Shown in pieces: positions 28,139-38,947 of a DNA stretch of 64,000 nucleotides. Source of the DNA: Ascoidea rubescens DSM 1968 (taxonomy: Eukaryota > Ascomycota > Saccharomycetes > Ascoideales > Ascoideaceae); NCBI RefSeq assembly GCF_001661345.1, contig NW_017962915.1, positions 124,001-188,000 on the forward strand, read 5' to 3'. The notes under the pieces were generated by a model. The model saw only the letters and a program-made list of their open reading frames with translations. It had not been told where the DNA came from and did not search any database. Position numbers and translations under genes: made by a program. How positions within the stretch are numbered: position 1 is the first letter of the stretch; the number at the start of each line of letters is the position of its first letter.

Positions 28139-30318
28139 GTATCTTTCGCCACTAGGATGTATGGCGACTCGCTGTCCAAGTTATACTGCTCCATCACATT
28201 GTTGTCGGACAACTCGAGCTCCTGCAAATGTTTCAAGCAGGAAAGATTTTCCATTTTACTGATTTTATTGAAATTCAAATGCAATTTCTTAAGCTTTTCC
28301 AAGTTTTCTAGTCCTTCAATTACTTGAATGTTGTTATGCGATAAGAAAAGATGTTCCAATCTGTTTAAATTAGCTGGTAGGTTTTCTATCTTGGCAATTT
28401 GATTATAAGACAACACTAAACTTTGCAAGTTACTTAGCAATTCAAGGTTCTCAATTTTTGATAATGCATTATTCGAGAGATTCAATCGTTTTAAATTATT
28501 GGTTTTACTCAACTCACATAATGACTGATGATTGAACTCGATCTTTGAAATTAAGTTATTTGACAATATTAAATCTTTTAGTTTTCTATGAATAACAATT
28601 GAGTTTAACGATTTAAATTTGTTAAATGATAGATTTAAAGTCTCCAAGTTATTAAAACCGCTGATGTTGAAATCTTTCAATTTATTGTAAAATAAATTTA
28701 AATTTTTTATTGAGGGTATATTGATATCATTTAAGTTGGTGATTTTACTTATTTTATTATAAGATAGGTTCAAGTTTTTTAAACTAGAAAGATTTTCAAA
28801 ACAATTTAAATCGAATTCGGTAATATGATTTGAATTCAATTTCAAAACTTTGAGTTTATTCAATTTATTGATGTTTGAAATTCTTCGTATTACGTTTTGA
28901 CTCAAATCAAGTTCTTTTAAAGCTGGACAATTATTCAAGTTCTTAATAGCATTAATAGTATTATAATGAAGATCTAAATAAGCTAGATTTTCATTGTCTG
29001 GTAAATTTTCAATCTGGGTTAAATAATTGTATGATAAATTAAGTTTTCTTAAATTTGATAAATTTGATAAATTTTCAATTTTCCTTATTTTGTTATTATA
29101 AAGATTTAAATATTCTAGGTTTTTCAATTGATTTAATGCTTGACCAATACAAGTGATATTGGTGCTACCTAATTCCAAATTTTTTAAAGAGTCTTTTAAA
29201 TAAAGTAAACAAGACTGGCCATTTTCAATTAAATTACCAATTCTTGAAAACCCCAAATTTAAATAGGTTAAACTGTATAAATTTTTAAAACAACTCACTG
29301 GAAGATCAATAATCTTGTAATTACCAGATAGATTTAAAGATTTTAAATTGACCAACTTATCAAAACAATTTGCAAAATCAACAATCTGAGTTGTCGCTAA
29401 ATTTAATTCTTCTAAAGTACTTAAATGCGAAATTTGATTGGGAAATGTAGTTAGTTTATTATTTGAAATTTTTAAAACTCTTAGGTTTTTCAATTTTAAA
29501 ATTGAATCATCAATATCAAATAAATCATAATTATAACCTAAATTCAATTCAGTCAAATTCAAAAAATCATTCAAATTCTTAATTTTTTTCAATTTATTGG
29601 AAGCCAAATTTAAAGTTCTCAAGTTATTATTAAATAAACCATTATAGTTATCCATTTCAATTGATTCCAAATTGTTACCACTTAAACATAATGTCGTGAG
29701 ATTGTTTAAATTAAGCAATTTTAAGTCATCAATGTTACGTATACAATTGTAGGCCAAAAGATTTTTAATCGATATCGTGTTTCCTAAAAACAAATGAACA
29801 AACTTTATTATCATGTTGTTATCGAGTTTTATGCTATCATTGGGATCCTTTAGTCTCAAAAAATTGAAGACAGATAAATCATTAATTGAGGAAATAAAAT
29901 TAATCTTTCTGATAATTGAAGTGTTATTGAAAAATTCATTTAGTTTAGATGAGCCAATAAAGAAAAAATCAAGAGATAGTTTGTTAACCTGGATATTGTG
30001 AAAAGTAGTAAAACTAGCCAAGTCAGAAAAGGATAGCCTGAAAGCATCAAGACCAGAGGTTTTCGAATTCTGCCTAATACTGTTTACAATGAAAAAGGAA
30101 TTATTCTTGGAAATGTTGTTTCGATTATTGCTGGCATCAGTGCTGTCGTTGTATTCGATGATAAGATTATTAAATAGTTTGAGTCGAGCAAACCAGGCAA
30201 GATGATTTATGTTGGACAAGCTGAGCAACAAAACATGGCCCAAGAACAAATAACTAACTATCTGCTCGATTATGTGAGGAGGTAAGATAACACTGTCCAG
30301 CCTAGAGCACCCATCCAT
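28129..30318 (-). CDS. Leucine-rich-repeat protein with F-box-like N-terminus
   Basis: 729 residues from ATG 30318. The first 45 residues (VILPPHIIEQIVSYLFLGHV) look like an F-box opening. Residues about 200-720 hold about 22 leucine-rich repeats of the SDS22-like type, for example LEYLNLYNNKIRKIENL, LRKLNLSYNYLTQIENL, LKELDLSQNVIRRI and LQSLVLSYNQIAKIENL. No catalytic domain and no membrane segment are seen. Possible roles are a substrate receptor of an SCF ubiquitin ligase (if the F-box is real) or a phosphatase-regulating protein like Sds22. Sds22 itself is only about 340 residues with a different N-terminus, so I do not assign it. Divergent from TIF32. Confidence 0.7.
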   Translation of the reverse strand: MDGCSRLDSVILPPHIIEQIVSYLFLGHVLLLSLSNINHLAWFARLKLFNNLIIEYNDSTDASNNRNNISKNNSFFIVNSIRQNSKTSGLDAFRLSFSDLASFTTFHNIQVNKLSLDFFFIGSSKLNEFFNNTSIIRKINFISSINDLSVFNFLRLKDPNDSIKLDNNMIIKFVHLFLGNTISIKNLLAYNCIRNIDDLKLLNLNNLTTLCLSGNNLESIEMDNYNGLFNNNLRTLNLASNKLKKIKNLNDFLNLTELNLGYNYDLFDIDDSILKLKNLRVLKISNNKLTTFPNQISHLSTLEELNLATTQIVDFANCFDKLVNLKSLNLSGNYKIIDLPVSCFKNLYSLTYLNLGFSRIGNLIENGQSCLLYLKDSLKNLELGSTNITCIGQALNQLKNLEYLNLYNNKIRKIENLSNLSNLRKLNLSYNYLTQIENLPDNENLAYLDLHYNTINAIKNLNNCPALKELDLSQNVIRRISNINKLNKLKVLKLNSNHITEFDLNCFENLSSLKNLNLSYNKISKITNLNDINIPSIKNLNLFYNKLKDFNISGFNNLETLNLSFNKFKSLNSIVIHRKLKDLILSNNLISKIEFNHQSLCELSKTNNLKRLNLSNNALSKIENLELLSNLQSLVLSYNQIAKIENLPANLNRLEHLFLSHNNIQVIEGLENLEKLKKLHLNFNKISKMENLSCLKHLQELELSDNNVMEQYNLDSESPYILVAKDTFA

Positions 30319-30567
30319 CGTGCTTTCTGTGTTTGAGTCGTCAAAATCCTCTCATTTGATTATATCTGCTTCTTCTTTTAGGTCCTTGCTTACGCGCAAA
30401 AACGCATTTCAATGCACAAACGCAGAACCCGTTGTTCTGGATCTGCTGTATTTTTCACACCGTGCTCACAATTACACACCTTCTGGTGAAAAATTTTCTG
30501 GCTGATTAGAAAAGATGCTTCGTTGCTTGATCTGTTCTTTCGTCGTCCTTTTTTGTTCACAGCTACG

Positions 30568-33500
30568 ATGCCTCCATATTTTGTTAGACCCGAAAACGTT
30601 TTGAAGGTATGTTTCTTTGGCGTTTTTCAGAGTGTTTGTCTCTGTTCTACGATTTTTTTGTAATCTTTACAATTCCTGTTTTAGTAGTTTTCACTCTCTT
30701 CAAATTACATGTTCTAACTGTTTTCAAAGCGTTGCGAGGAGCTCATTGCTATTGGCCAATCTGAGGCTGCTTTAGGTGATTTGAAAGATTTTTTGACCTC
30801 AAGTAGAACTCGTCATGTTGCTGCTCCTACCTTAGAACCAGTTGCCTCTTTATTTGTTGAATTAGCTGTCAAACTTAGTAAAGGAAAAGTTGCCAAAGAT
30901 GGTTTGTACTCCTATAAAAAATTGGTTCAGTCTACTCCAGCTGGTTTGATTTCCTTAGAAAATATTTGCAAAAAATTTATTGATTTATCAGAAGTTCAAT
31001 TAAACAATGCCCAAAAACAAGCTGACAAAAGAATGCTTGATAACGTTGAAGATGATTTAGAAGCTGCTGTCTCGCCTGAAGACATCCTTATGTCTGCTGT
31101 TTCTAATGATCAATCATCTGACAGGTTAGATAGAGAATTAGTAGCTCCCTGGTTAAGATTTGTTTGGGAAGCCTATAGAACCGTCTTGGATATATTAAGA
31201 AGTAACGCTAAATTAGAAATCACTTATTCTGCTGTTGTTAGAAAAACTTTTATTTTTTGTCTTGATTACAAAAGAAAAACCGAATTTAGAAAATTATGCG
31301 AAATTTTAAGAAGCCATATTCAAAATCTTTACAATTATAAATCAACTACTTCATATGGGATTAATTTATCTGATCCTGATACTTTACAAAGAAATCTAGA
31401 CTTAAGATTCAGACAATTGAAAGTCGCCGTTACTTTAGAATTATGGCAAGAATCCTTTAGATCTGTTGAAGATGTTCATACCTTAATTGTTTCATCAAAC
31501 AGAGCTGCAAAACCTCAAATGATGTTGGAATATTTTGAAAGTTTAGCTAAAATCTTTAAAGTTTCCGGTAACTATTTACATCATTCAGCTGCTTGGCTTA
31601 ATTATTTCAATCTTTATTCAACTTCTCCAATGGCAACCGAAGAAACTTTAAAAGTATATGCCTCAGTTTTCCTTTTATCAGCTTTGTCCATTCCTGAAGA
31701 ACCTTCCACTGATGTGTATGAATCAAATGATTTTAAAAATAAAAACTCCAAATTATCTTATTTATTAAATTCATCAAAACCAATTACTCGAGAAATAATT
31801 TTGAAATCTGCTCAAAATCATAATATTTTATCTTATGCTGCTGATGATGTTAAAGAATTGTTTTTCTTCTTACAAAAATCATTTCATCCTTTACATTATA
31901 AAAAAAGTTTAACTAATATTTTTACTTCATTAGAGAAAAACTCTGATTATAAACCATATATTACTTCATTAATTAAAGTTTCTAACATTAAATTATTTCA
32001 ACAAATTTCTCAAGTTTATGATACTGTTAAACTAGATTTTTTAATCTCTTTAGCAAGCTTTGAAAATACACCATTTGAAGTATCTCCATTTGAAATAGAA
32101 GACTCTCTAGTAAATTCAAGCAAAAATGGATCTTTAACTTCTTTAAGAATCAATCATGATTCGCAAGTTGTAACTTTTGCAAATGATCCGTTTGAAGAAA
32201 GAAATAGTTTAAATGTTTTAAATGCCACCAACTCTGAAATTTCTTTGCAATTAACACCTCCAGAATTAGTTCGTTCTCAATTGTCTGTTTTAGCAAAATC
32301 TTTATCAAGGGTATTAATTAACGTCGATCCAAGTATTAAGAAAAACCAAGAAATAAAATTACAAAATGCTATCAATTCTGCTTCTAAAGGTGTTATTGCC
32401 GAACAAAAGGAACTTGAAAAGAGAAAACAATTATTAGAAGAGAGAAAGGAAAAAGCTGAAGCTGAAAGAAGAGAAAAAGAAGAAGAAGCGTTAAGATTGA
32501 AACTTGCTGCCGAACAGGCCGCTAAAGAAGCTGAAAAAGAAAGAGTTCTTGCTGAAACCAAAAGAAGAAAATTGGAAAGAATTGAGCGTGAAGAAAGTGC
32601 TATTAGAGAAAGAGAGAAAAAGAAATTGGCTGAAGAAATTAATGCAAAAGGTATTATTAAAGTTGATGTTGATAAGCTAGACGATCTTGATTCTGATAAA
32701 TTAAGAATCATGCAAATTGAACAATTAGCAAAGGAAAAGAAACAAATGGAAGATAGATTGAAAGCCTTTGGTAGAAGATTGGATCATCTTGAAAGAGCGT
32801 ATAGAAGATATGAATTACCATTATTAGAAAAAGATGAAGAACTTCAAAAGCAAAAAGACTTGGATAATTATAATTTAATGAAAGAAAAAACTATTAGCCA
32901 TGCTAGAAAAGAATATGAAATGGCTGTTGAATTAAAAAGTAGACTAAATAGAATTGTTCCTGACTATATTAGTTATAGCAATTCTATTAAAAAAGAGAAG
33001 AATGAATATTTCGAGAAGTGTCGTATTGAGGCAGAAAAACAATTAAAGGCAGAAAAACATGCTAGGTTTGAAAGTGTAAAGGCTGAAAGAATTGCTGCAT
33101 ACAAACATAAATTAGAACAAGAAAGAAAGGCTAGACTTGCTAAGGAAGCTGAGGAAAAAGCAAGAGCTGAAGAAAGGGCTAAAGCTGAAGAAAGAACAAG
33201 AGCCGAAGAAAGAGCAAGAGCCGAAGAAAGAGCAAGAGCCGAAGAAAGAGCAAGAGTTGAGGAAGAGAAATCTCGTAAATCTATTTCTGAACTTTCATTT
33301 TCTGAGAAAATGAAACTTAAAAGATTACAACAGTTATCGGCCAATTCCGGGTCTATTTCAAATGAGGTTATTGCTACCACTGTTACTGCTGCCACTAACT
33401 CTAGAATTTCAACTACATCTAATGTTTCCTCTTCAATTTCAACTTCAACTTATAGACCAACCTTTTCTTCAAGAGTTTCTACAACTTCTTCACCCCCAGT

Positions 33501-33594
33501 GTCTTCACCTCCACCTTCTTCATCTCCAACTCCTGCACCAGAAAAAAAAATGACTTATTCACAAAGAATGAGATTGAAAAGAGCTGGAAGATAA
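30568..33594 (+). CDS. RPG1: eIF3a (Tif32/Rpg1), two exons
   Basis: 967 residues, exons 30568-30606 and 30730-33594. eIF3a is the scaffold of initiation factor eIF3 and binds the 40S subunit. Exon 1 codes MPPYFVRPENVLK and exon 2 continues RCEELIAIGQSEAALGDL, matching the start of fungal eIF3a (MxPPPFRPENAIKRADELI). The PCI-domain half (to about 520) is followed by the long charged helix with EKRKQLLEERKEKAEAERRE (about 565-700) and Arg/Ala/Glu repeats (AEERARAEERARAEE, about 810-845). It ends with MTYSQRMRLKRAGR. The length is nearly that of S. cerevisiae (964). Confidence 0.97.
30607..30729 (+). other. Intron in TIF32
   Basis: 123 nt. Donor GTATGT, branch-point-like TTCTAAC at about 30713-30719, acceptor AAAG ending at 30729. 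The join is in phase 0 between Lys13 and Arg14. Confidence 0.92.
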
Positions 33595-33716
33595 ATAAAA
33601 ATTTACAAAGTATTTCTTTAGATCTTAAATTTACGTTTTTACTTTTTCTAATCGTAGATTATATTGATTTTTAATAGATTCACTGTCTAATACATAGTTT
33701 GTAAAAATTATAAAAC

Positions 33717-35825
33717 CTAATTAGCAGGTGAATCTTCGTTAAACCTCAAATCCCAGCCTATTTCTGGACCGATTTTGGGCAACACTTCTGCAACACTTTG
33801 AACATCTTTGTCACCTCTACCAGAGACGTTGATAATTAAAGATTTACCTTTACCGAGTTTTTTAGCTAATTGAATGGCTCCAAATACAGCATGGGAACTT
33901 TCCAAGGCTGGAATAATACCTTCAAGTTGAGATAATAGTCTAAATCCCGAAAGAGCCTCAGCATCAGTAGCAGCAATAAAAGTGGCTCTACCAGAGGCTT
34001 TCCAAGCAGCTAACTCAGGACCAACACCTGGATAATCTAGCCCAGCAGAAACAGAGTGTGTATCATGAATTTGGCCTTCATCGTCCTGCAACACATAAGT
34101 TCTTACACCATGAAAAACACCTGGTTCACCGGCAGTTAATGTAGCAGAGTGAAAACCAGAGTTCAAACCAGAACCGCCAGCTTCCACACCTAATAATTGG
34201 ACTGTGAGGTCTTTTTCGAATGGAGAAAACATTCCTGTAGAGTTGGAACCACCCCCAACACAGGCAACAACAGCATCGGGAAGCTTTCCATCATTTAATT
34301 TTGCAAATTCGGCTTTTGCTTCTTGACCTATGACTGATTGAAATGTTCTAACTAATGTAGGGTAGGGATGGGGACCAATGGCAGAACCAACAACGTAATG
34401 AGTATCTTTTAAATGAGAAACCCAATATCTAAAAGCTTCTGAGGTTGCATCACGTAAAGTCTGAGTACCATTAGTAACAGATACAACAGAGGCACCAAGA
34501 ATTCTCATTCTGAAAACATTCAATGCTTGTCTTCTAACATCTTCAGCACCCATGAAAACTTTGCATTCAAGACCAAATTTGGCACATGCAGTGGCTGTTG
34601 CTACACCATGTTGGCCAGCTCCAGTTTCAGCAATAATTTTGGTTTTACCTAATCTTCTAGCAATTAAAACTTGGGCAATAGCATTATTTATCTTATGAGA
34701 ACCGGTATGATTTAAATCTTCCCTTTTTAACCAAATATCAGCACCACCAGCATACTCAGTCAATCTTTCGGCTCTGTGTAAAGAACTTGGTCTGCCCATA
34801 TAAGGATATAAAGAACGAAATTCTTCCCAGAATTTTTGATCCTCAACAGCATTTTCAAACCCATCTTCTAATTCTCTAAGACAAGCATGAAGAGCTTCAG
34901 GGACATATTGACCACCAAAATCTCCAAAAGTGGGTGAATATTTATGCTTTTCTTGAAAGTCAACAGGAGACTTGTCTGGTAATGATTGGGAAGCGTTATT
35001 TTCAACTGTTTTTGAAAGGTTATGAGAAGAAGACGAAAGTATTAATTTAACATAATTTTCTGCGGTAATACCTCTTTCACCAGGTTTAGACTCTCCAATT
35101 AAAGTGACAATTTTACTTCCAATAACTACACCATCAGCAGATTCACCAACAGTAAGATAATCTTGTTTTGTACTAACCCCAAAACCAACAGCCAAAGGAA
35201 TGTCCTTGGAATACTCTCTTACGTGGGCAACTAGACTGCCAATCTGATTTGAAATGGATCCAGTTACACCAGTTGTTCCCATCCTGGAAACAACATATAT
35301 AAAAGAATCTGAAATTTTCGACAAAACCTCTAATCTTTCTTCAGTAGTTGATGGAGCGACCAATGGAACAAAGCTTAAATCATATTTAGCACAGTTAGAT
35401 CTGAATTTAACAGCTTCTTCAGGTGGCAAATCAACAACAATAAAACCATTGACCCCATATTCAGAACATTTTTGAATAAATTGGATTTCACCATACTTTA
35501 AAATCGGATTGTAGTAACCCATAAAAATGATAGGAATAGTTACACCATGAGACTCTCTGGCCTCCTTAACTAGATCCAAAGCTTTATCAAGGTTCATTTC
35601 ATTCTGGAGAGCTATAACGTTGGCTTCTTGGATTGTAGGCCCATCAGCAATTGGGTCAGAAAATGGTAAGCCTAACTCAATAATGTCAACACCTCCATCT
35701 TGAAAGCCTTTTAAGATTGGAATAGTATCTTCAACTGTTGGATAACCAGCAGTGATAAAAGTAATTAGAGCAGCACGATCTTGAGCTTTGGCCTTTGCAA
35801 AGGCTTCTTTCAACTGTTGAGACAT
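33717..35825 (-). CDS. TRP5: Tryptophan synthase, bifunctional alpha-beta
   Basis: 702 residues from ATG 35825 (MSQQLKEAFAKAK); the longer frame opens at TTG. It converts indole-3-glycerol phosphate and serine to tryptophan. The alpha part (1-260) has FQDGGVDIIELGLPFSDPIA with the catalytic Glu and Asp. The beta part (about 295-702) has GRPSSLHRAERLT, the pyridoxal-phosphate lysine in HTGSHKINNA, GAGQHGVATA, GGGSNSTG and SGRGDKDVQSVAEVLP. The alpha-beta fusion is normal for fungi and the linker is intact. I saw no in-frame CTG codon in the part I checked. Confidence 0.98.
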   Translation of the reverse strand: MSQQLKEAFAKAKAQDRAALITFITAGYPTVEDTIPILKGFQDGGVDIIELGLPFSDPIADGPTIQEANVIALQNEMNLDKALDLVKEARESHGVTIPIIFMGYYNPILKYGEIQFIQKCSEYGVNGFIVVDLPPEEAVKFRSNCAKYDLSFVPLVAPSTTEERLEVLSKISDSFIYVVSRMGTTGVTGSISNQIGSLVAHVREYSKDIPLAVGFGVSTKQDYLTVGESADGVVIGSKIVTLIGESKPGERGITAENYVKLILSSSSHNLSKTVENNASQSLPDKSPVDFQEKHKYSPTFGDFGGQYVPEALHACLRELEDGFENAVEDQKFWEEFRSLYPYMGRPSSLHRAERLTEYAGGADIWLKREDLNHTGSHKINNAIAQVLIARRLGKTKIIAETGAGQHGVATATACAKFGLECKVFMGAEDVRRQALNVFRMRILGASVVSVTNGTQTLRDATSEAFRYWVSHLKDTHYVVGSAIGPHPYPTLVRTFQSVIGQEAKAEFAKLNDGKLPDAVVACVGGGSNSTGMFSPFEKDLTVQLLGVEAGGSGLNSGFHSATLTAGEPGVFHGVRTYVLQDDEGQIHDTHSVSAGLDYPGVGPELAAWKASGRATFIAATDAEALSGFRLLSQLEGIIPALESSHAVFGAIQLAKKLGKGKSLIINVSGRGDKDVQSVAEVLPKIGPEIGWDLRFNEDSPAN

Positions 35826-36161
35826 CCTAATATTCAATAAAGAAAAATTAATTGTTAAAGATTTTTTTTTGCAACTATTGAATAAATACTAGGTGCTGAG
35901 AGTTGGTTAAATAGATATTTCAGTTTTCAAAGATTAGTCATTGAAAAATAGAGAAATTTCGTCAATCAAATATTGTGCAGAGAAAACTTTTTGCTAAAGA
36001 AGCCTTAATCTGTTGATAAGCCCCAAAAATATCTCCAGTCGGAATAATTCCGGAGAAAAACTACAAATATTTCGCACGAAAACTGTCACCAGTGCAACAA
36101 TTTCTCAAAGAAAAAAGTAAAAGGCATATTCATGTTATCTATCTATGTATCCAATCAAAAA
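35826..36161. promoter_or_regulatory. TRP5 promoter and SEC18 3' end
   Basis: 336 bases upstream of TRP5. It contains the 13-bp palindrome CGGAATAATTCCG (36040-36052) and ATGACTAA on the TRP5 strand (near 35935), a one-base variant of the Gcn4 core. No further gene is seen. Confidence 0.45.
36040..36052. promoter_or_regulatory. CGG-N7-CCG palindrome upstream of TRP5
   Basis: CGGAATAATTCCG is a perfect inverted repeat of the form bound by zinc-cluster dimers, about 215 bases before the TRP5 start. The factor is unknown. Confidence 0.4.
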
Positions 36162-38489
36162 TCAAATCTGAATCTCTGACATTAAGTCAATCAACTCGTT
36201 AATGGGATCGTCGTCAAATCTAGCAGTGTTAACATTACTGACCACACTCTTGATGCCTATGTTTAGCTTGTCTGTTCCTAAATTGTTTGAAACTTGATTA
36301 ACAATATATTGCCTTTTCTCTTCATCAAGAAAATTCATCTTTTCCATGACTGCCTGTAACTCTGTGATGTTGCTGAGGTTAGGTACAGGGATTTTATTCG
36401 TAAAACATTTAATAAGTTCCATCTGTCTTAACACAGTATATGACGATGTGGTCGATAAAATTAGCAACCTTTTGTTTTTTGGCGGAACTCTTTTAAGGTA
36501 AGATTTTAAACATTGCAATACATTATTTGAAAATCTTGGTCCAATTGGAACATAATCGCAAATTGATTCGAGATCGTCAACAACCAAAATATTTAATGGT
36601 GATTTATAAGCATCTCTAAAGGCATTATCGATATAACCAATCTTAGCATTTTCAGTCATTCCAATCATTTCATTTGGTGAAATCAATCTTATAAACGGAA
36701 ATTTAGATCTTAGTGCAATAGTTCCTGCTAATGCTGTTTTTCCAGATCCATCTGGTCCATACATTAAGACGCTTAATAAGGTAGTATTTTTATCTTCAGC
36801 TATTTGTTTAACAAATCTTGATCCATCACGAAGAATCTGTTCTATTGTAGAGGAATAATGAATGATTCCACCTCTAACACACAATTCTAAGTCCTCTTCA
36901 TTAACGCCAAATGCAGGCTTAACTTCATTTAATGCTTGTAAAAAATCATCACGACAAATTTGCATTTTCTCCACATCTTTATTAATTTTAGTGCCAACAA
37001 TATTTTTAGAGATTTGAAAGGATGTAGCTGATTTAACAAGACCTTCAATTTCGGCCCCACTAAAGTTTTTAGTAAGCTTTGCTAATTCATCAAAATCAAT
37101 ATCGGGATTTAACATATTATTATTTTTCATTTTTTTTGTGTGAATTAAAAGAATTTGTTTTCTTCCAGGTTCATCAGGCAATGATATTTCGACTTGAACT
37201 TCAAATCTACCAGGTCTAAGTAAAGCATTATCAATCAAATCTCTTCTATTTGTCATACCAATTACTAAAATATTGTTTAGTTGATCGACACCATCCATTT
37301 TTGCCAATAATTGATTAACAACATTATCTGCAACACCTGTTCCATCGCCTCTTGAACCTCTTTGTTTAAAAACAGAATCTAACTCATCGAATATAATGAT
37401 GTGCAAACTTGATTCCTCGCCTTTTGATTTGTACTCTGTTTCGGCATCTTTAAACAAGTTTCTAATATTTTCCTCAGAAGAACCAACATATTTACTCAAA
37501 ATTTCAGGACCATTGACAATCTTAGGTTCATTAGCATTAAGCATGTTACCTATTTTTCTAGCAATAAGAGTTTTACCGGTACCTGGAGGACCATATAGTA
37601 ACATACCTTTAACATGTGAAATACCCAACTTTTCAACAATGCCAGGAGGGAAAATTCTACTTGCAAATGCTCTACGAAAAATTTGAGTAAATTCATTATC
37701 CAAACCACCAATTCCCATTTCTTCAAATTTAAAATCAGGGCGAATAATTGCATCAGCTCTTGGTCTTGTTGTTGATCCTTTTAGTTGAATCAACCCATCT
37801 CTTCCCTTGAAAAAATTAATTTGAGTTTTGGTTGTTAATATACCTTTAGTATTAACATCTTTTGACTCGTTACCACTTGATGGTTCAACATCAACAAGAT
37901 TAAAGCATTGCAACGATTGAATAAGAATTTCAAATATAATACCTTTAAATTCCATCAAAAGAGCCTGTGTGGGTTGAAACATCTGTTCATTAAAATTTCT
38001 GATAAAATGAGTTGATAACTCATCTTGATCAAATTTTGTATTAACAGCTTTATTCCTATTTCTAAAAGTTATTTCTAAATTCATTGAACCGATATAAAAT
38101 CGGTCCTCTTTTCTTAATCTATAGGCCTGAACATTTATTGGTTCATTTAATGAAAGATTTAAAAAGCTTCTTTGAGTTCCATTGAAACCAATTGTTCTTG
38201 GAGGAATTTCTTCAGAAAACATTGTGGTATATACAAATCTATTATTTATTATAATAAAAGAATTATCAGGAATTCCGTTTCGGCTGCTTATAGCTACTTT
38301 ATTAGATAAAGCTATCATATTATTAGGACAATTGATAACTGTGTATGCGCTAGAATTCTGCAATGGCTGTTGTTGGTAAGTTGGAGGAGGAGGAGGAGCT
38401 GAATAGTTTGAATTGCCCATTGAAAATAAGCCAGAGCTTCCACCACGACCTTGAGAAGGTTTTCCAAATCCACCGCCTGAGCTGAACAT
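36162..38489 (-). CDS. SEC18: Sec18/NSF, AAA ATPase of SNARE recycling
   Basis: 775 residues from ATG 38489. Sec18 with Sec17 takes apart SNARE complexes after membrane fusion. Parts: a Gly/Pro-rich start with an added Gln/Pro run, the N domain (about 48-230, with FVYTTMFSEEIPPRTIGFNG), AAA domain D1 (about 260-500: IGGLDNEF, Walker A LLYGPPGTGKT, IIIFDELDSVFKQRG, LLRPGRFEVQVEI) and domain D2 (about 525-775: MYGPDGSGKTAL, Walker B VVDDLESI). D2 is the structural domain in this family. Length is close to the S. cerevisiae protein (758) and all D1 catalytic motifs are present. Confidence 0.98.
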   Translation of the reverse strand: MFSSGGGFGKPSQGRGGSSGLFSMGNSNYSAPPPPPTYQQQPLQNSSAYTVINCPNNMIALSNKVAISSRNGIPDNSFIIINNRFVYTTMFSEEIPPRTIGFNGTQRSFLNLSLNEPINVQAYRLRKEDRFYIGSMNLEITFRNRNKAVNTKFDQDELSTHFIRNFNEQMFQPTQALLMEFKGIIFEILIQSLQCFNLVDVEPSSGNESKDVNTKGILTTKTQINFFKGRDGLIQLKGSTTRPRADAIIRPDFKFEEMGIGGLDNEFTQIFRRAFASRIFPPGIVEKLGISHVKGMLLYGPPGTGKTLIARKIGNMLNANEPKIVNGPEILSKYVGSSEENIRNLFKDAETEYKSKGEESSLHIIIFDELDSVFKQRGSRGDGTGVADNVVNQLLAKMDGVDQLNNILVIGMTNRRDLIDNALLRPGRFEVQVEISLPDEPGRKQILLIHTKKMKNNNMLNPDIDFDELAKLTKNFSGAEIEGLVKSATSFQISKNIVGTKINKDVEKMQICRDDFLQALNEVKPAFGVNEEDLELCVRGGIIHYSSTIEQILRDGSRFVKQIAEDKNTTLLSVLMYGPDGSGKTALAGTIALRSKFPFIRLISPNEMIGMTENAKIGYIDNAFRDAYKSPLNILVVDDLESICDYVPIGPRFSNNVLQCLKSYLKRVPPKNKRLLILSTTSSYTVLRQMELIKCFTNKIPVPNLSNITELQAVMEKMNFLDEEKRQYIVNQVSNNLGTDKLNIGIKSVVSNVNTARFDDDPINELIDLMSEIQI

Positions 38490-38947
38490 GTTAACTGATA
38501 TAATTTAATGATTTGTGCAAAAGGTAATTGATAAAATAGAAAGAAAGAAGTATATATCAAATCGATGAAGTGTTTATATGATAATCTAAAACAAAAGGAC
38601 AAACGCAACATGTGATAAAGTAATCCGAGGGAAGACTTCCGAGCAACTCTTGGTTCTTTTCGGTGTTATCGAATTTCAAAAGCTTCGTATCTCCGTTTAA
38701 AATCTCGCGATTACCGGCGAACAACGAGAAGACTCTTCCGGAAACAATCAAAAATCCATTATTCATTACATTTTTATAAACCATAGCAAAAACATACAAA
38801 AACTAAATAAAAGCAGAGTGAAAACTAGATAAAATCATAAAAAAAATTAAAAACAAAACTAAAGACAAAGATAAAGACAATTAACAATTAACAATTAACA
38901 ATTAACAGGCAAAATTTAGATCAAAAGATTCAAACAAAAAAGTATAG
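38490..38947. promoter_or_regulatory. SEC18 promoter and CCC2 3' region
   Basis: 458 bases. The middle (38610-38750) is GC-richer, with several CCG/CGG words (ATCCGAGG, TTCCGAG, TACCGGCG, TTCCGG). The CCC2-proximal part is AT-rich and holds ATTAACA repeats at 38879-38907. No gene is seen. Confidence 0.5.
38879..38907 (+). repeat. ATTAACA tandem repeat
   Basis: Four tandem ATTAACA units just downstream of CCC2. Confidence 0.85.
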
